A stretch of DNA of 64,000 bases from Longispora sp047121295 (GTDB lineage: Bacteria > Actinomycetota > Actinomycetes > Mycobacteriales > Micromonosporaceae). Shown here piece by piece: positions 8,576 through 18,212 of this stretch. The position numbers and the translations under genes are program-made. The stretch's first letter is position 1. The number at the start of each line of letters is the position of its first letter. Location of the stretch: assembly GCF_047121295.1 (NCBI RefSeq), contig NZ_CP139447.1:4340001-4404000 (forward strand). The letters are read 5' to 3'. The notes under the pieces are model-generated. The model worked only from the letters and a program-made list of their open reading frames with translations, was not told where the DNA came from and did not search any database.

Positions 8576-10348
8576 CTAGGGGCACACGACCGCCGCAGCG
8601 CCCCCGCCCCGACGACTACGCTCCGCCACCGCCTGCACCCGGCCGTCGGGGAGGAACTCCACCCCGGTCGCCGCCCCGATCTCGGGATTTGCGCTGAACA
8701 CGTGCCCGAGCGCGGCCAACCCGGCCGTCGGGAACCCGGGCTCGGCCTGCACGGTGGCGGTGTTGCGCTGGGTGGCGCGCGGCGCGTCGACGGCCTCCGG
8801 CAGGCTCATGCCCAGGTCGAGGCGGTTGACGAGGACCTGGAGCACCGTGGTGATGATGGTCGAGCCTCCGGGCGAGCCGGTCGCCAGCAGCGGCCGGCCG
8901 TGCGCGAGGACGATCGTCGGGGCCATCGAGCTGCGCGGCCGTCGGCCCGGCCCGGGCAGGTTCGGGTCGGGCGCGTCACCCTGGGTGGGCGCGAAGTTGA
9001 AGTCCGTCAGCTCGTTGTTCAGCAGGAACCCCCGGCCGGGCACCACGATGCCGCTGCCCCCGGTCGCCTCGATCGTCAGGGTGTACTCGACCACGTTGCC
9101 CCACCGGTCGGCCACGGTCAGGTTCGTGGTGCCCAGGTCCTGGATGTTCGGCTCGCCGACCGGGGCGCTGTCGCAGCCGCCGTACGAGCCGTCGGGGATG
9201 CCCGGTGCGACCGGCTTCGCCAATGCGTGCCCGGGGTCGATCCGGCAGGCGCGTTCGGCGGCGAACCCGGCGCTGAGCAGCTCGTCGAGCAGCGGGCGGG
9301 GCGTGCGGTCGCCGACGTAGCGGTTGCGGTCGGCGAACGCGAGGGCGCTGGCCTCCAGGTAGCGGTGCAGTGCCTGGGTGCCCGGCAGGTGCGCGAGGTC
9401 GGAGCCGGCGAGGATGTTCAGCGCCTCGCCGGTCGTGGAGCCGCCGCTGGACGGGGTGGCCATGCCGTACACGTCCAGGCCCCGGTAGGTGGTGTGGGTC
9501 GGGGTCGGCTGGCGCACGGCGTAGTCGGCGAGGTCTCTTCGCTGCATAGTTCCGGGCCGCACCGGGTACGGCCACGGGGTCGCCGGGCTGGTCGCCAGCG
9601 GCGGGTGCTGCACGGCGCGCGCGATGTCGCCGGCCAGCTCGCCCCGGTAGAGGGTGTCGACGCCGTCGCGGGCGAGCAGCCGGTAGGTGCGCGCGAGGTC
9701 GGGGTTGCGGAAGACCGAGCCGACGACGGGTACGTCTCCGCCGGGCAGGTACAGCGCGCTCGTCGACGCGAACTGGGCGAACGCCGCCCGGTTGGCCGCC
9801 ACCTGGTCGGCGAACGTCTGGTCCACCACGAAGCCCCGCTCGGCGAGCCGGGCGGCCGGCCGCAGCGCGTCGTCGAGGTCGGTGGTGCCCCACTGGCGCA
9901 GCGCGGTCCGCCAGGTCGCCGCCGTGCCCGGCACGCCGACGGACAGGCCACTGACCCGGGCCTCGTCGAACGCGTACGGCTTCCCGGTCGCCGGGTTCAC
10001 GAACACGGTCTCCGCCGTGGACCCCGGCGCGGTCTCCCGGCCGTCGAGGGTGTGCACGGTGTGGTGCCGGGCGTCGTAGTACACGAGGAATCCGCCGCCG
10101 CCGACGCCGGCGGAGAACGGCTCGGTGACCCCGAGCGCGGCGGCCGCCGCCACTGCCGCGTCGACGGCGTTGCCGCCCCGGCGCAGCACGTCCACGGCGA
10201 TCCGGGTGGCGTCGGCGTCCACCGTGGCCACCGCCCCGCCGTGGCCGACGGCGACCGGGGACTTGTCCGGCGGGGCGGCCAGCGCGGGGTCGGGCGCGGC
10301 GACGATCGTGGCGAGCAGGGCGAGGGCCAGTCCGGTACGCACACTCAC
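8576..10348 (-). CDS. ggt: Secreted gamma-glutamyltransferase
   Basis: A 590-residue preproenzyme with a Sec signal peptide (residues 1-25, ending ALAAP). Ggt enzymes cleave themselves to expose a catalytic Thr, here Thr407 in DLGTTNLT, giving large and small subunits. The downstream conserved elements LLNNELTDF and GSPGGSTIITTVLQ (oxyanion Gly-Gly) are present. The enzyme hydrolyses or transfers the gamma-glutamyl group of glutathione-like compounds outside the cytoplasm. GTG 10348 has GGAGG 5 nt upstream. It ends 65 bp before the PASTA kinase start on the same strand; functional linkage is not evident. Confidence 0.94.
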   Translation of the reverse strand: MSVRTGLALALLATIVAAPDPALAAPPDKSPVAVGHGGAVATVDADATRIAVDVLRRGGNAVDAAVAAAAALGVTEPFSAGVGGGGFLVYYDARHHTVHTLDGRETAPGSTAETVFVNPATGKPYAFDEARVSGLSVGVPGTAATWRTALRQWGTTDLDDALRPAARLAERGFVVDQTFADQVAANRAAFAQFASTSALYLPGGDVPVVGSVFRNPDLARTYRLLARDGVDTLYRGELAGDIARAVQHPPLATSPATPWPYPVRPGTMQRRDLADYAVRQPTPTHTTYRGLDVYGMATPSSGGSTTGEALNILAGSDLAHLPGTQALHRYLEASALAFADRNRYVGDRTPRPLLDELLSAGFAAERACRIDPGHALAKPVAPGIPDGSYGGCDSAPVGEPNIQDLGTTNLTVADRWGNVVEYTLTIEATGGSGIVVPGRGFLLNNELTDFNFAPTQGDAPDPNLPGPGRRPRSSMAPTIVLAHGRPLLATGSPGGSTIITTVLQVLVNRLDLGMSLPEAVDAPRATQRNTATVQAEPGFPTAGLAALGHVFSANPEIGAATGVEFLPDGRVQAVAERSRRGGGAAAVVCP

Positions 10349-10495
10349 GGGGACCTCCAGGGTCGGGACGGGTGCCTGTCCTGGATACCGGATCGGGATG
10401 ATCGAAGACAATAGCCGTCAACGGGTACCGATGGGATTCGCTGCCAGCGGAACCCGTGAGGTATCGACGGGCCCACCCCGGTTGTTGGCGGTGGT

Positions 10496-11425
10496 ATGGA
10501 CGAGAATCCCCTCGACGCCTACAGCCGCCTCGTGTCGACCGTGGCGGCCCTGCTGCTGCCCTCGGTCGCGAGCCTGGTGGTGGACAGCCCGCGGGGCCGG
10601 GGCTCCGGTTCCGCGATCGTGTTCACCCCGGAAGGGCTGCTGCTGACCAGCGCGCACGTGGTCGGCACCGGCGGCGGGGGCAGCGCCGAGTTCGCCGACG
10701 GCTCCCGGGCCCGGTTCGACGTGGTGGGCGCCGACCCGCTGTCCGACCTGGCCGTACTCCGCTGCGCGGTGGGCGCGCCCGCCGCCGAACTGGGCGACGC
10801 CGACACCCTGCTGATCGGTCAGCTCGTCGTCGCCGTCGGCAACCCGATGGGGCTGGCGGGCTCGGTGACCGCCGGGGTGATCAGCGCGCTGGGCAGGTCC
10901 CTGCCGGTGCGCGACGGCCGCCGCACGCGGCTGATCGACGACGTCATCCAGACCGACGCGGCGCTCAACCCGGGCAACTCCGGCGGCGCGCTCGCGGACG
11001 GCACCGGTCGGGTGGTCGGCGTGAACACGGCCGTCGCCGGCTACGGCCTGGGCCTCGCCGTGCCGATCAACGGCACCACCCGGTGGATCATCTCCTCGCT
11101 CGCGAGCCACGGCCGGGTCAAGCGGGCCTGGCTGGGGGTCGCGGGGATGCCCGTGCCCCTGCCGCCGGCGCTCGCCGAACGCCTCGGGCAGCGCGAAGGG
11201 CTCCGGGCGGTGGAGGTCGTACCGGGCAGCCCGGCGGGGCTCGCCGACATCTTCCTCGACGACGTGATCATCAGCGTCGGCGGCACGAAGATCGACAGCG
11301 TGCAGGCCCTGCAACGGCTCCTGCTCGGCCACACGATCGGCACGCCGCTGCCGGTGACGTTGCTCCGGCGCGGCGCGCTGGTCGACGTGTTCGCCGTTCC
11401 GGAGGAACTACTCCCGTCCCGGTGA
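10496..11425 (+). CDS. HtrA/DegP-like trypsin-fold serine protease with PDZ domain, cytoplasmic
   Basis: A 309-residue protein with a trypsin-like domain at about 20-200: His54 (TSAHVV), Asp84 (SDLAVL) and Ser162 in NPGNSGGAL. A PDZ domain at about 205-300 contains the carboxylate-binding and VVPGSPA-type elements. HtrA proteins degrade or regulate damaged proteins. Unlike most HtrA proteins it has no signal peptide or membrane segment, so it should act in the cytoplasm, or be a regulatory protease without export (inference). The start ATG 10496 has only a weak GGTGG upstream. It diverges from ggt. Confidence 0.87.
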   Translation: MDENPLDAYSRLVSTVAALLLPSVASLVVDSPRGRGSGSAIVFTPEGLLLTSAHVVGTGGGGSAEFADGSRARFDVVGADPLSDLAVLRCAVGAPAAELGDADTLLIGQLVVAVGNPMGLAGSVTAGVISALGRSLPVRDGRRTRLIDDVIQTDAALNPGNSGGALADGTGRVVGVNTAVAGYGLGLAVPINGTTRWIISSLASHGRVKRAWLGVAGMPVPLPPALAERLGQREGLRAVEVVPGSPAGLADIFLDDVIISVGGTKIDSVQALQRLLLGHTIGTPLPVTLLRRGALVDVFAVPEELLPSR

Positions 11426-11504
11426 CGGGGCGTCCCCCGGCCCAGTGACCGGACTTCCCCGGCAGGCGACGGCCGGCCACCGGTCTGGCCCGACGGGGAG
11501 GCGC

Positions 11505-12044
11505 TCAGGACCGGCGGTCCTGGGTCGGGATCGCGGCGTGCGCCTGGGCGAGGGCCAGGTAGCCCTGACCGTTGGCCTTGATCAGGGACAGCTCGTCCTC
11601 GGTCAGATCCCGCCGCACCTTCGCCGGCACCCCCGCCACCAGCGACCCGGGCGGCACGACCATCCCCTGCGGCACGACGGCCCCGGCGGCGATCAGGGAG
11701 CCGGCGCCGATGTGCGCGCCGTTGAGCACGGTCGCGCTCATCCCGACCAGCACGTCGTCCTCGACGACGCAGCCGTGCAGGACGGCGTTGTGCCCGACCG
11801 TGATCCGGTCGCCGAGCACCGCCGGGAAGCTCGGGTCGCTGTGCACCACGCAGTTGTCCTGGATGTTGGTGTCGGCGCCCACGGTGATGGACTCGGCGTC
11901 GCCGCGCAGCACCGCGCCGTACCAGATGCTCGCGCCGGCGCCGATCGTGACCGAGCCGAGCACGACGGCGGTGGGGGCGACGAACGCCGAGGGGTCGACC
12001 TGTGGCTCGCGGCCGGCGACGGCGGCGATGAGGGGGCGGATCAT
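11505..12044 (-). CDS. Gamma-class carbonic anhydrase family protein
   Basis: A 179-residue left-handed beta-helix (hexapeptide-repeat) protein. The zinc-binding histidines of the YrdA/gamma-CA family are visible in NCVVHSD and VGHNAVLHG. The C-terminal segment PPGSLVAGVPAK is typical of the family. Members hydrate CO2 or are inactive trimers with a bound metal; activity cannot be judged from sequence. ATG 12044 has GGAG 6 nt upstream. It converges on the HtrA-like gene with a 79-bp gap and diverges from the hemerythrin gene. Confidence 0.9.
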   Translation of the reverse strand: MIRPLIAAVAGREPQVDPSAFVAPTAVVLGSVTIGAGASIWYGAVLRGDAESITVGADTNIQDNCVVHSDPSFPAVLGDRITVGHNAVLHGCVVEDDVLVGMSATVLNGAHIGAGSLIAAGAVVPQGMVVPPGSLVAGVPAKVRRDLTEDELSLIKANGQGYLALAQAHAAIPTQDRRS

Positions 12045-12239
12045 GATGCTCCGTTCGGGTGGGGTGGGACCGTGCCGCCACATTCTGCGGGTACGGGCCG
12101 CAGGGGCGCTCCGGCGGGGCCGGCGGCGGGTACCCGAAAATGGTCTGCTTTTTCCATGCACGTGCATAATATGCGGCGGCAGGGGTGCGCGTTTGCCCTG
12201 GAGCCCTCCCGGGTAGACGGGGCCCGGGGAGGTGTCGAC

Positions 12240-12695
12240 ATGGACGCGATGACCGCGATCACCCGGGACCACGAACGGCTCACGAACCTGATGCGCTGCC
12301 TGCGCGACCACGAGGCCGAGCCCGTGACGGTCATGGCCGAACTCCGCGCCCGGCTCGCGGCGCACACCACCGCCGAGGAGGAGCTGGTCTACGGCCCGCT
12401 GCTGGGCGTGGACCCCGCCGAGGAGTACGCGGTGCGGCACGGCATCACCGAGCACCGCGACGCCGAGAACAGGCTGGCCGCCGCCCAGGCCGCCGTCGGC
12501 ACGGCCGGGTTCGACACGCTCGTGGCCGAGTTCGTCGACGCGGTCACGCTGCACATCCGCGAGGAGGAGTCCCGGATCCTGCCGGACCTGGTCCGGGAGG
12601 TGTCCGAGGAGCAACTCGAACGGCTCGGCGCGCTGTTCGAGGACCGGCGCAGGTCCGAGCTCGACGAGGCCGGCTTCGGCTACTCGGCCGGCTGA
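12240..12695 (+). CDS. Hemerythrin HHE domain protein
   Basis: A 151-residue four-helix protein. Candidate di-iron ligands are spaced as in hemerythrin HHE domains: His in TRDHERL, His/Glu in AAHTTAEEELVY, His in TEHRDAEN and His/Glu in TLHIREEESRILP. Such proteins bind O2 or sense iron and oxidative state. The start ATG 12240 has GGAGG 7 nt upstream. A 195-bp gap to the divergent carbonic anhydrase gene contains an AT-richer patch (about 12140-12175) likely to hold its promoter. Confidence 0.88.
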   Translation: MDAMTAITRDHERLTNLMRCLRDHEAEPVTVMAELRARLAAHTTAEEELVYGPLLGVDPAEEYAVRHGITEHRDAENRLAAAQAAVGTAGFDTLVAEFVDAVTLHIREEESRILPDLVREVSEEQLERLGALFEDRRRSELDEAGFGYSAG

Positions 12696-12776
12696 GGCCC
12701 CGGCCCGGACCGCCCCGCCCGGCCCCGCCCGGGATGCCGGGCCGAGCCGGGACGACCGACCGACCGGGCGGGACGA

Positions 12777-12825
12777 CCGTCCGGGCCGGCATGGCCGTCC
12801 GGGCCGGGACGACCGTCCGGGCCGG
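12777..12825. repeat. 18-bp-period tandem repeat in a convergent gap
   Basis: The 13-mer CCGTCCGGGCCGG occurs three times at exactly 18-bp spacing (12777, 12795, 12813) between the converging hemerythrin and response-regulator genes. The units can fold on themselves (GGACGACCGTCC), so this may act as a terminator-like 3' structure. Confidence 0.55.
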
Positions 12826-12836
12826 CGCGTGGCCGG

Positions 12837-13508
12837 TCAGTAGCCGGCCGGGCGGACCAGGCCCGTCTCGTACGCGAAGACGGCCGCCTGGGTCCGGTCC
12901 CGCAGCCCCAGCTTGACCAGGATCCGGCTCACGTGCGTCTTCACGGTCTGTTCGGCCACCACCAGGCTCCCGGCGATCTCCGCGTTCGACAGTCCCTGCG
13001 CGATCAGCGACAACACCTCGGTCTCGCGCTCGGTCAGGTCGCCGACCCTGTCCCTCGACGGCACCCGGGGCCCGCCGGCGATCCGGGAGAACTCCGCGAT
13101 CAGCCGCTTGGTGATGTTCGGCGCGAGCAGCGCGTCACCGGCGGCCACCACCCGGACGGCCTGGGCCAGCTCGGCGGCGGAGGCGTCCTTGAGCAGGAAA
13201 CCGGAGGCGCCGGCGCGCAGCGCCTCGTAGACGTACTCGTCGAGGTCGAAGGTCGTCAGCACCAGGACCTTCACCGTGGCGTCGGCGGGGCCGGTGATCC
13301 GCCGGGTCGCCTCGATGCCGCTGAGCTCCGGCATCCGGATGTCCATCAGCACCACGTCGGGGGCCAGTTCCGCGACCTGGGCGACGGCGTCGAGCCCGTT
13401 GACGGCCTGGCCGACCACCTCGATGCCGGGCTCGGCGTTCAGCAGGACCGTGAAGCCCTGCCGGACCATCATCTGGTCGTCGGCGATCAGGACCCGGATC
13501 GGCGTCAT
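12837..13508 (-). CDS. NarL/LuxR-family response regulator
   Basis: This 223-residue regulator has an N-terminal receiver with the acidic pair Asp10/Asp11, phospho-acceptor Asp56 (VVLMDIRMP) and Lys in GFLLKDA. A C-terminal LuxR HTH follows (LTEREVLSLIAQGLSNAEIA-type, residues about 150-210). Its ATG overlaps the stop of the upstream histidine kinase by 4 bp, so the pair is translationally coupled. Targets unknown. Confidence 0.93.
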   Translation of the reverse strand: MTPIRVLIADDQMMVRQGFTVLLNAEPGIEVVGQAVNGLDAVAQVAELAPDVVLMDIRMPELSGIEATRRITGPADATVKVLVLTTFDLDEYVYEALRAGASGFLLKDASAAELAQAVRVVAAGDALLAPNITKRLIAEFSRIAGGPRVPSRDRVGDLTERETEVLSLIAQGLSNAEIAGSLVVAEQTVKTHVSRILVKLGLRDRTQAAVFAYETGLVRPAGY

Positions 13509-14854
13509 GGGGTGTCCTCGAGGGTGGTGGTCTTCGTGGGCAGGATCGCCGTCACCTCGTAGCCGCCGTCGGGGGTGGGCCCGACGACCAGCTCACCGCC
13601 CAGCATCGCGGTGCGTTCGCGCATGCCGAGCAGGCCGTGGCCGTTGCCCCGCGAGGGCGGGCCCGGCCGGTCCGGGGCCGGATTGGCGACCCAGACGGTC
13701 AGGTTGTTCGGGTGGTAGGTGACCGCGACCAGCACCGGCGCGCCGGGCGCGTGCCGCATCGCGTTGCTCAGCGCCTCCTGCACGATCCGGAACGCCGACA
13801 CCTCCACGCCGGGCGGTAGCGGGCGGGGCTCGCCGTGGGTGACGGCGTTGACCGTGAGGCCGGCGGTGCGGACGTTGCGGACCAGCTCGTCGAGGCGGTC
13901 GAGGGTGGGCTGCGGGGCCTCGTCGGCCGGGGTCTCCTCGGAGCGCAGCACGCCCAGTACCCGGCGGAGCTCGGTCAGGGCCTCCACGGCGTTGCGCCGG
14001 ATGCCGGCGACGTTGTCGAGGAGTTCCTGGGGTGGGTCCTTGACCAGGTGCGGGGTGACCTGGGCCTGGATGGAGATGACGGACATGTGGTGGGCGACGA
14101 CGTCGTGCAGCTCGCGGGCGATCCGGCCGCGCTCCTCCAGCAGGGTGCGCCGGGCCCGCTCCTCGGCCGTGAGTTCGGCCTGCACGAGCAGCTGACCGCG
14201 CGCCACCCGACGGCCGCGCATCGCGGTACCGAGGGCCACGGCCGCCCCGAGGACCACGATCGCCTTCCCGACGTCGGAGTTGCGCCCCGGCGAGCCGAAC
14301 GCCACGCAGAGCTGCCCGGCCAGGATGCTGATCGTCAGCGCCGCGACCGACGCCCGGGGCCGGACCCGCAGCGCCAGCAGGAACAACACGGCGGCGTGCA
14401 CGGCGAGCGCGACGTACGACCACGGGTAGACCGGGTTCGTCGTCCCGAACGGCGGACCGTAGTCGCGCAGGACCAGCGGGAACACGGTGCCCGCCGGGAG
14501 CTGCCGCGTGCCGACCCAGGCGCCGGTCACGACCGTGAGGGTGACGACCCACCAGGCGGCCACGGGTCGGACGGTGCCGAGGATGAGCGCGCCGCAGGCC
14601 ACGCCGATGAGCGGCAGGCCGGTGTCCATGTCCAGCGAGGCCGGGTCGTGCGCGGACAGGCTCGCCGCCTCCAGCCCGAAGGCCACCACGGCGTACAGCA
14701 CCACGACGACGTGCGGCAGCCGGGCGATCCACCGGGGCCGCAGCGGCGGCAGCGGGTCGACGGCGGTCGTCCACAGGTCGCTGACCAGGGCGCGCGGCAG
14801 TTCCCGGAGGACGGCCAGGAGCCGCCGGGTTTCCGTCGCGCCCTCGCCCGTCAC
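13505..14854 (-). CDS. NarL-family sensor histidine kinase (HisKA_3)
   Basis: A 449-residue membrane kinase with five or more hydrophobic helices in residues 45-220, a coiled stretch, then the HisKA_3 box ARELHDVVAHH with phospho-His250 and a C-terminal HATPase domain (NAMRHAPG N-box, GHGLLGMRERT G-box). Such multi-helix kinases commonly sense envelope stress. It starts at GTG 14854. It is coupled to the response regulator by an ATGA overlap. Confidence 0.93.
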   Translation of the reverse strand: MTGEGATETRRLLAVLRELPRALVSDLWTTAVDPLPPLRPRWIARLPHVVVVLYAVVAFGLEAASLSAHDPASLDMDTGLPLIGVACGALILGTVRPVAAWWVVTLTVVTGAWVGTRQLPAGTVFPLVLRDYGPPFGTTNPVYPWSYVALAVHAAVLFLLALRVRPRASVAALTISILAGQLCVAFGSPGRNSDVGKAIVVLGAAVALGTAMRGRRVARGQLLVQAELTAEERARRTLLEERGRIARELHDVVAHHMSVISIQAQVTPHLVKDPPQELLDNVAGIRRNAVEALTELRRVLGVLRSEETPADEAPQPTLDRLDELVRNVRTAGLTVNAVTHGEPRPLPPGVEVSAFRIVQEALSNAMRHAPGAPVLVAVTYHPNNLTVWVANPAPDRPGPPSRGNGHGLLGMRERTAMLGGELVVGPTPDGGYEVTAILPTKTTTLEDTP

Positions 14855-15040
14855 AAGATCACCCTAGGGACGCCGCGCGGCGACGGCCAGGCAGGGTCGC
14901 ATCCGCGTCGGCGACCCCCCGGATTACTTAACAATCTCCTGAGATTCCCTTCAGTACCCGAAAAGCCTGCGTTCACTAGCGTGTCGCGCAACACCATGGC
15001 CAACCCCTTGGGCCATGGGCACACGTACCGGGGAGACACC

Positions 15041-15955
15041 ATGCGCCTCACCCACCGGGCGGCCCGCCTCGCGGCCGTCACCAGCACCCTCGTCCTCGCC
15101 CTCGGCGCCGTCAGCGGCAGCGTCGCCGAGGCGCGCACCCCGTCGGCCGACAACGCCTGCGGCCCCTCCTCCACCCTGCGGCAGCGCGCGGGCACCACCA
15201 GCACCGAACGCGGCCAGCTCACCCCCGCCCAGGCCCGCGACCACGAGGCCCGGACCGCCGAGCTGCTGGCCACCCGGGGCGTGGCGGCCCCCGCCGTGGC
15301 GGCCACCGTGACCGTGCCGACCGTCGTGCACGTCATCATGAAGGACTCGACCCGGGCGGGCGGCAACATGCCCGACGCGATGATCGCCTCCCAGATCAGC
15401 GTGATGAACCAGTCGTTCGCCAGCCACGGCTTCCAGTTCACGCTGACGAAGACCACCCGGACCGTGAACAGCCGGTGGTACGACATGGACAGGCGCAGTG
15501 CCGAGTCCGCCGCGAAGAAGGCCCTGCACGAGGGCGGCATGGGCACGCTCAACCTGTACGTGACCGGGCTGGGCACCAACCTCGGCTACGCGTACCTGCC
15601 GGGCACCGCGCCCAGCCTCGCCTACGACGGCGTGGTCATCCTCAACGAGTCCATCCCCGGCGGCACCGCCGTCAACTACAACGAGGGCGACTCGGCCACC
15701 CACGAGATCGGGCACTGGCTGGGGCTGTACCACACGTTCGACGGCGGGTGCGCCGCCCCGGGCGACTACGTGGACGACACCCCGGCCGAGGCCAGCTCCG
15801 CGAGCGGCTGCCCGGCGGGCCGGGACACCTGCACCTCGACCGGCGTGGACCCGATCCACAACTTCATGGACTACTCCTACGACCCGTGCATGTACGAGTT
15901 CACCCTCGGCCAGGGCGCCCGGATGCGCGCGCAGTGGGCGGCGTACCGGGCATGA
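15041..15955 (+). CDS. Secreted zinc metalloprotease, M43 (pappalysin-like)
   Basis: A 304-residue preproprotein with a Sec signal peptide (residues 1-30, AVSGSVAEA). The extended zinc motif HEIGHWLGLYH (His221, Glu222, His225, His231) and the Met-turn NFMDYSYDPCM are those of metzincin family M43, as in cytophagalysin and PAPP-A. Cys pairs around the metal domain suggest disulfides. The protease probably digests extracellular protein. The start ATG 15041 has GGGGAGA 5 nt upstream. A 186-bp gap to the divergent histidine kinase holds its promoter. Confidence 0.92.
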   Translation: MRLTHRAARLAAVTSTLVLALGAVSGSVAEARTPSADNACGPSSTLRQRAGTTSTERGQLTPAQARDHEARTAELLATRGVAAPAVAATVTVPTVVHVIMKDSTRAGGNMPDAMIASQISVMNQSFASHGFQFTLTKTTRTVNSRWYDMDRRSAESAAKKALHEGGMGTLNLYVTGLGTNLGYAYLPGTAPSLAYDGVVILNESIPGGTAVNYNEGDSATHEIGHWLGLYHTFDGGCAAPGDYVDDTPAEASSASGCPAGRDTCTSTGVDPIHNFMDYSYDPCMYEFTLGQGARMRAQWAAYRA

Positions 15956-15961
15956 CCCGGA

Positions 15962-16001
15962 CCCCGGCGGGGCCTCCCGGCGCGGGGAGACCCCGCCGGG
16001 G
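15962..16001. terminator. Strong bidirectional hairpin
   Basis: A 17-bp stem with one mismatch (15962-15978 with 15985-16001) and a 6-nt loop fills the gap between the converging M43 protease and HelD genes. Confidence 0.75.
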
Positions 16002-16005
16002 CGCG

Positions 16006-18033
16006 TCACAGCGGGTCCGGCAGCGGCTCGGCGTGCAGGACGTCCAGGGTGCTGACCGCCCGGGTGAGCGCCACGTACAACCGGCGCAGGCCACGGTCCT
16101 CGGCGGCGGCGATCCGGCCCGGTTCGGCCACGATCACGGCGTCGAACTCCAGCCCCTTGGCCAGGCCCGCCGGCACGCACACCAGCAGGCCAGACTCCAG
16201 CGCGTCGTCGTCGCGGCCGAGCAGCGCGGCCTCGACCCCGGCGGCGAGCAGCGCCTCGTGCAGGCCGGCGATGTCCGCGTCGGCGGCGATCAGCCCGACG
16301 GAGCCCTCCCCGGCGAGCCGGTCCCGGCAGGCCGCGACGACGTCGTCGACCAGCGAGGTGGTCGCCGTGATCCGCAGCGCCCCGGCCGACCGGCGCACGG
16401 AGGCCGGCGAGGCCAGGCCGGGGGCGATGGTGGGCAGCAGGCGGGCGGCGTACCCGATGATCTGCGCCGGCACCCGGAAGCCGCGCTCCAGGGCGGTCAG
16501 CCGGATGTCCGGCTTGCCGAAGTGGGCCAGCAGGGTCGGCCAGTCGTCTGCGGCCCACGCGCTGGTGCCCTGCGCGATGTCGCCGAGGACGGTCAGCGAA
16601 CCGGTGACGCACCGGCGGCCGAGCGCCCGGCACTGCATCGGGCTGAGGTCCTGCGCCTCGTCGACCATCAGGTGGCTGAGTGACGGGGTGCGGTCGATCA
16701 GGCCGGCCAGCTCGTCGAGCAGGACCGTGTCGGCGGCGGACCACTTCGCGGACTTCGCCGACCGGTACGGCTTCGCCCACCGCAGGGTCTCCCGTTCCTC
16801 GGCCGTGTAGACGCCCTCGGCCGCCGGCTCCGGGTCGGACAGGACCGCGAACAGCACCTGCTCCGGGGTCACCTTCGGCCACAGCGCGTCGAGGAGCTGG
16901 CGGACGGGCTTCGAGCGCGCGACGGCCGCCAGGTCCCGGTCGTCGGGGGACGCGCCGCGCCGTTCCATCTCCTTGAGCACCAGGTTGGCCAGCCGCTGGG
17001 CGAGGCCGTCGCGACCGGGCCCGTACCGGGTGCCGCCGCGCATCTCGGCCGCGGTCCGGGCCACGTCGTCGCGGTACACCCGGTGCCGGGTGCCGCCGTG
17101 CACGTAGACCAGGTCCTCGGCCGGTTCGCCGATCCGCGCCCACAGCGCCCGGCGCAGCACCTCGGCCATCCGCGCGTCGCCCTTGAGCCGGGCGGCGTCT
17201 GGAGTGTCAGTGCCGGTCACCGGGCGGTCGAGGAGCTCGTCGAGGGTCTTCTGCACGACCGACACCTCGCCCAGCGCGGGCAGCACGTGCCGGATGTAGC
17301 CGAGGAAGGACCGGTTCGGGCCGACGACCGTCACGCCGCCGGCGAGCCGGTCGGGCTCGGTGTAGAGCAGGTACGCCAGCCGGTGCAGCCCCACGGCCGT
17401 CTTGCCGGTGCCCGGCGCGCCCTGCACGCAGATGCTGTGCCGCAGGGGTGCGCGGACCAGCTCGTCCTGTTCGGGTTGGATGGTGGCCACGATGTCGCGC
17501 ATCGGCCCGGCGCGCGGCCGTTCGATCTCGGCGGCGAGGAGCTGGCCGGTCGGGGTGCCGGACCCGCCGGTGAGCGGCTCGTCCTCGTACGCGGTCAGGG
17601 CGGCCGTGTCGGAGAACCCGTACCGGCGGCGCAGCAGCACGCCCCGCGGGTCCTCCCGGGTGGCCCGGTAGAACGGCATCGACACCGGCGCGCGCCAGTC
17701 GACGACCAGCGGGGTGCCCTCGTCGTCGCGGACCCGCCGCCGGCCGACGTAGACCCGGTCGGACTCCGGGCCGGCCGCCGGGTCGTGGTCGCCGATCGTG
17801 CCGGGCTCGTAGTCGAGCCGGCCGAAGAACAACGGCACGTCCGGCAGGTCGCGGAGTTCGTGGCCCCGGCGGGCGCGGGCCATCCGGTACATCGTGTTGA
17901 ACCACACCTCGTCGGTGCCCGAGACGAACTCGGGGGTCTCCGTGGCCAGCACGTCCGCGCGCATCCTGCCCAGCGCGGCGCGGGCGGCGGCCAGGTACGC
18001 CGCCTCCGACTCGAGTTCCGTGGTTTCGCCCAT
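16006..18033 (-). CDS. helD: HelD-like superfamily 1 helicase, RNA polymerase-associated
   Basis: A 675-residue UvrD-like ATPase. An N-terminal helical arm (residues 1-60) is followed by the split helicase core: Walker A GAPGTGKTA (Lys211), motif II DEAQDLSPMQ, motif III-like TVLGDIAQGTS and C-terminal VALTRAV. Actinobacterial class II HelD proteins bind RNA polymerase, pry off stalled complexes and, in some species, give rifamycin tolerance. The clear rifamycin-associated inverted element seen before some HelR genes is not visible upstream. ATG 18033. Confidence 0.88.
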   Translation of the reverse strand: MGETTELESEAAYLAAARAALGRMRADVLATETPEFVSGTDEVWFNTMYRMARARRGHELRDLPDVPLFFGRLDYEPGTIGDHDPAAGPESDRVYVGRRRVRDDEGTPLVVDWRAPVSMPFYRATREDPRGVLLRRRYGFSDTAALTAYEDEPLTGGSGTPTGQLLAAEIERPRAGPMRDIVATIQPEQDELVRAPLRHSICVQGAPGTGKTAVGLHRLAYLLYTEPDRLAGGVTVVGPNRSFLGYIRHVLPALGEVSVVQKTLDELLDRPVTGTDTPDAARLKGDARMAEVLRRALWARIGEPAEDLVYVHGGTRHRVYRDDVARTAAEMRGGTRYGPGRDGLAQRLANLVLKEMERRGASPDDRDLAAVARSKPVRQLLDALWPKVTPEQVLFAVLSDPEPAAEGVYTAEERETLRWAKPYRSAKSAKWSAADTVLLDELAGLIDRTPSLSHLMVDEAQDLSPMQCRALGRRCVTGSLTVLGDIAQGTSAWAADDWPTLLAHFGKPDIRLTALERGFRVPAQIIGYAARLLPTIAPGLASPASVRRSAGALRITATTSLVDDVVAACRDRLAGEGSVGLIAADADIAGLHEALLAAGVEAALLGRDDDALESGLLVCVPAGLAKGLEFDAVIVAEPGRIAAAEDRGLRRLYVALTRAVSTLDVLHAEPLPDPL

Positions 18034-18212
18034 GCTGACGCCATCCTTAGCTAGATTGGCGGCCCCGGTACCTCGGTGCTCGTCACCCGGCTCGGACGGG
18101 CCCAGCGGGGACCCGACGCTCGGGTTCGACCGACGTCACGAAGTGGACCTGAGGCGGCGGCCGGTCCGGCCGCCAGGGGAGACGGCGACGCTACCAGGGC
18201 GAATGCGAGGCC

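Noticed and set aside
5259..8579. A 1106-codon plus-strand frame across the hydrolase and PASTA kinase genes
   Set aside because: It has no recognisable domain and overlaps two well-supported genes in other frames.
12699..12836. Origin or phage attachment site
   Set aside because: The repeats are GC-rich, short and at a convergent junction; no integrase, DnaA boxes or tRNA fragment are present.
16006..18033. Rifamycin-resistance HelR with its regulatory element
   Set aside because: HelD family is clear, but no rifamycin-associated inverted element was visible upstream.
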